Shown in pieces: positions 5,557 through 7,539 of a stretch of 7,539 bases of DNA. Within the stretch, counting starts at the first letter, position 1. Each line of letters opens with the position of its first letter. The stretch spans positions 1 through 7,539 of the forward strand of contig DAOUFX010000442.1 of the NCBI GenBank assembly GCA_034429675.1. The letters are read 5' to 3'. Both the position numbers and the translations under genes were made by a program. This DNA comes from JAKQHY01 sp034429675. GTDB lineage: Bacteria; Chloroflexota; Anaerolineae; B4-G1; SLSP01. Under the pieces are notes generated by a model that was not told where the DNA came from, searched no databases, and was given only the letters and a program-made list of their open reading frames with translations.

Positions 5557-7497
5557 TTATCGCATTTCCCTAAGGCGTTCCTCAATCTCCTTTTCTACTT
5601 GCTGAATCGCATTCTTCCATTCTTTTTCTTGCGTCTCCAGCGCGCGCAGCCGGGTCTCGGTGGTTTCCAGTTGCATCACGTATTTGGCGCGCAATTCGCC
5701 CTCTTTGCCGGTCTGTGAGAGGGCCGCCATGTTCCCCTGGATTTGTCGCTGCGCTTCGTAAATCTTGGCGCGCTCGACGTTGATTTCTTCCAGTTTTTTG
5801 TTGTGACTGTTGATGGTGTCGTAGAGCGTCAACAGCTTGGTGATCTGATCGTGGGCCAGCCGGTCCATCAATCCTTGCTTGAGATAGCGCTGGAGGGTCT
5901 GGTGCGATTGCTGGCGCAGTTCCTCGCGGCGGCTGGTGAGCCGGCGTTCCTGCACCCTGAGCCTGGTTTCGCTCCAATCGGCGACCTCGACCTCGAAGCG
6001 CAGCTGGGTGTCGGTTTTTTCCTGGGGAACCGGCGAGTCGTACAGGTCATAGTAGGTCGAGCGCGGATGTTCGATCAGTACTTTCTGCGGCGTCCCCGAT
6101 TTATTGGACACCTGGTACTCGCGCCAGCGAGTGTCCCATTCCTCGATGTGCAAATAGGCGTCCCTGATCGAGAGCCGGTAGATTTCGCGAGTGGAGCTGC
6201 CGCTCTCCTGGACGTTGATGCTCAGTTCCACGGCGTAGGGCACGACGATTTCGCTGCCGGCCGCGGTGAACGGCAGGACGGCCTCGCCGACGTATTCACT
6301 ATCGTCCAGCACCGTGACCGGGCCGCGTTCCAGCGTCATGCCGCTGACGTTCTTGAGGCGCAGCGTCGCGACGGGGTGTTGCGGCATCTTGCTGGCGTTG
6401 TAGAGCAGGTCTTTGCGATATTCCAGCATAGACGCGACCACCGGCACCATCGCCGACTGGCCGCGTCCCACCGTCACCGGCGTCTGGATGACGTATTGGA
6501 ACAATTCACCCAGCGCCTCGCCCTGGGCGGCGACCTCTTGCGCCATCCCGTAGGCTTCCAAATCCGGCCTGGGCTCCGCCGGCATCGGCGCCGCTGCCGG
6601 CATCGCCGCCGCATAGTCGGCCATGCCGCCGATGGCGGCTTTCTGCGCCACCATTCTACCGCGCGGCGCGGCCTCGAAGGTGACGGGAGCGGCGGCCACC
6701 CGGCCTTCCTCCTTGACCTCCGGCCGCTGCGGGGTAAAGGGCGTGTAGAGATCGTAGATGAACGAGATCGGCATGCCGGCCACCAGTGCAAGCGAGATGC
6801 CCTTGAGGTCCTCCTCCAGGCGGTTGTCGAAGATGCCCCAACCCAGCAGCAGCGACTTCGGGCCGCCCTCGGCTTCTGCGTCCAACAGCAGGCGATAGCT
6901 CACCCGCCACGTCGGCGCCGGGGCGATGTAGCTCACCAGGAGGTCGTGCTCGCCGGGGGTCAGGCGAATGGTGACATTGCGGTACTCTTCCTGACTGAGC
7001 GCGGTCTGCAAAAAGAAGCGCAAGTCGGCGGCGCCGCGCTCGTCGTGGATTTCGACGCCCTGTAAGCGGGACAGCGCGACGGTGCGCACCGTCTGATCGT
7101 CGTTCAGCAGCACCGACACCCGCGAATCCCCAACCGGCTGGCGCTCCGGAAGCTCGTCCAGCCCCATCAGCTTGCCGGTCAACTTTTCGTCCTGATCCAG
7201 CCCCAGCGTCACCTGGCGCCCGCGCAGTCCTACCAGCAGATCGCGCAGGCTGCGGGCGTCGTCCAGGCGGATCGAGCAGCCGGCCAGCCGTTCTTCGCGG
7301 CTTTGCGGCGTGGCGTAGTCAATGCCGAGCACCTTGCCGCCGCCCCGATCCAGCGCCGTGAGGCTTTTGAGGATGTCGTTCATCTCGGCCACGCGGAATG
7401 ACAGCTCGACTTCTTCGCCGCTCAACGGCGCGCGGCGTTCAAAGAAACCGACGCCGTGCTTGTACAGAGTCATGTGTGTAATGGGCAAATGTACCAT
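5557..7497 (-). CDS. DUF4139 domain-containing protein with C-terminal coiled coil
   Basis: A 646-residue protein of the DUF4139 group, whose biochemical role is not established. About 1-165 form a beta-rich N-terminal module (THMTLYKHGVGFFERR, LKSLTALDRGGGKVLGIDY). About 185-510 hold the DUF4139 core (SYIAPAPTWRVSYRLLLD at 189-206, GWGIFDNRLEEDLKGISLALVAG at 219-241, ELFQYVIQTPVTVGRGQSAMVPV at 331-353). It is interrupted at about 265-328 by an Ala/Met/Pro-rich low-complexity stretch of a kind common in this family. About 510-646 are a long charged helical region, probably coiled coil. There is no signal peptide or membrane helix, so it should be cytosolic, unlike exported MuiA-type relatives. 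The start at 7497 fits the family N-terminus and has AAAGG eight bases upstream. It is the first visible gene of a minus-strand operon with the zinc-ribbon membrane gene. Confidence 0.9.
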   Translation of the reverse strand: MVHLPITHMTLYKHGVGFFERRAPLSGEEVELSFRVAEMNDILKSLTALDRGGGKVLGIDYATPQSREERLAGCSIRLDDARSLRDLLVGLRGRQVTLGLDQDEKLTGKLMGLDELPERQPVGDSRVSVLLNDDQTVRTVALSRLQGVEIHDERGAADLRFFLQTALSQEEYRNVTIRLTPGEHDLLVSYIAPAPTWRVSYRLLLDAEAEGGPKSLLLGWGIFDNRLEEDLKGISLALVAGMPISFIYDLYTPFTPQRPEVKEEGRVAAAPVTFEAAPRGRMVAQKAAIGGMADYAAAMPAAAPMPAEPRPDLEAYGMAQEVAAQGEALGELFQYVIQTPVTVGRGQSAMVPVVASMLEYRKDLLYNASKMPQHPVATLRLKNVSGMTLERGPVTVLDDSEYVGEAVLPFTAAGSEIVVPYAVELSINVQESGSSTREIYRLSIRDAYLHIEEWDTRWREYQVSNKSGTPQKVLIEHPRSTYYDLYDSPVPQEKTDTQLRFEVEVADWSETRLRVQERRLTSRREELRQQSHQTLQRYLKQGLMDRLAHDQITKLLTLYDTINSHNKKLEEINVERAKIYEAQRQIQGNMAALSQTGKEGELRAKYVMQLETTETRLRALETQEKEWKNAIQQVEKEIEERLREMR

Positions 7498-7505
7498 TGT
7501 GATTA

Positions 7506-7514
7506 CCTTTCCTT
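7506..7514 (-). promoter_or_regulatory. Shine-Dalgarno for the DUF4139 gene
   Basis: On the minus strand AAGGAAAGG ends eight bases before the ATG at 7497. It supports that start rather than the internal ATG eight codons later. Only 25 more bases are visible upstream, and no promoter can be judged there. Confidence 0.65.
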
Positions 7515-7539
7515 GATTTGTGGGTGGGGGCCTGAGGGC

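Noticed and set aside
4542..5573. Plus-strand open frame (343 codons) opposite the zinc-ribbon membrane gene
   Set aside because: The minus-strand frame has paired CxxC motifs, membrane helices and a Shine-Dalgarno. The plus frame has none of these.
5743..7065. Long plus-strand open frame (440 codons) opposite the DUF4139 gene
   Set aside because: It is antisense to a gene with clear family motifs. Its translation is rich in Arg, His, Gly and Val without any domain pattern, and it has no good ribosome site. It is a shadow of GC-rich codon use.

Overview
The window looks like chromosomal DNA of a GC-rich bacterium, most likely a Chloroflexota (Anaerolineae/Caldilineae-type) lineage. This rests on the mix of gene families: a large SARP/BTAD regulator fused to an NB-ARC ATPase, a Tat-type L,D-transpeptidase with SH3-like repeats, and a signal-less DUF4139 protein followed by a zinc-ribbon membrane protein. 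AT-richer intergenic islands built of 7-base units also fit. The assignment is inference from family content; there is no rRNA or other phylogenetic marker here.

Layout. Positions 1-2044 (+) hold the 3' part of the regulator gene, which enters from the left edge and ends early, inside a heptamer array where its TPR-type C-terminus would normally begin. Positions 2045-2193 are a 149-base island made largely of several families of 7-base tandem units. Positions 2194-3009 (+) encode a GNAT acetyltransferase, and 3044-4075 (+) an exported L,D-transpeptidase, probably co-transcribed (34-base gap). Two bases after that stop begins the end of a convergent minus-strand group. Read right to left, this group is a DUF4139 protein (7497-5557), a double-zinc-ribbon four-helix membrane protein (5543-4506), and a small beta-rich protein (4443-4078) resembling the beta subunit of C-glycoside deglycosidases.

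How the genes may work together. The transpeptidase acts on peptidoglycan outside the membrane; the acetyltransferase upstream has no visible substrate. The DUF4139 and zinc-ribbon genes are 13 bases apart, and the ribosome site of the second lies in that gap, so they are very probably translated from one message and may form a cytosol/membrane pair of unknown function. The small beta protein may be the third gene of the same transcript, but it has its own heptamer-containing leader.

The most unusual feature is the heptamer leader. The DNA just before the GNAT gene and the DNA just before the small minus-strand gene share one plan: CTCTTAAC, then TTGNNAC heptamers, then a last unit TATTCNC, then the Shine-Dalgarno and ATG. 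The two copies differ in unit number. No RNA gene, CRISPR array, insertion sequence or convincing intrinsic terminator was seen.
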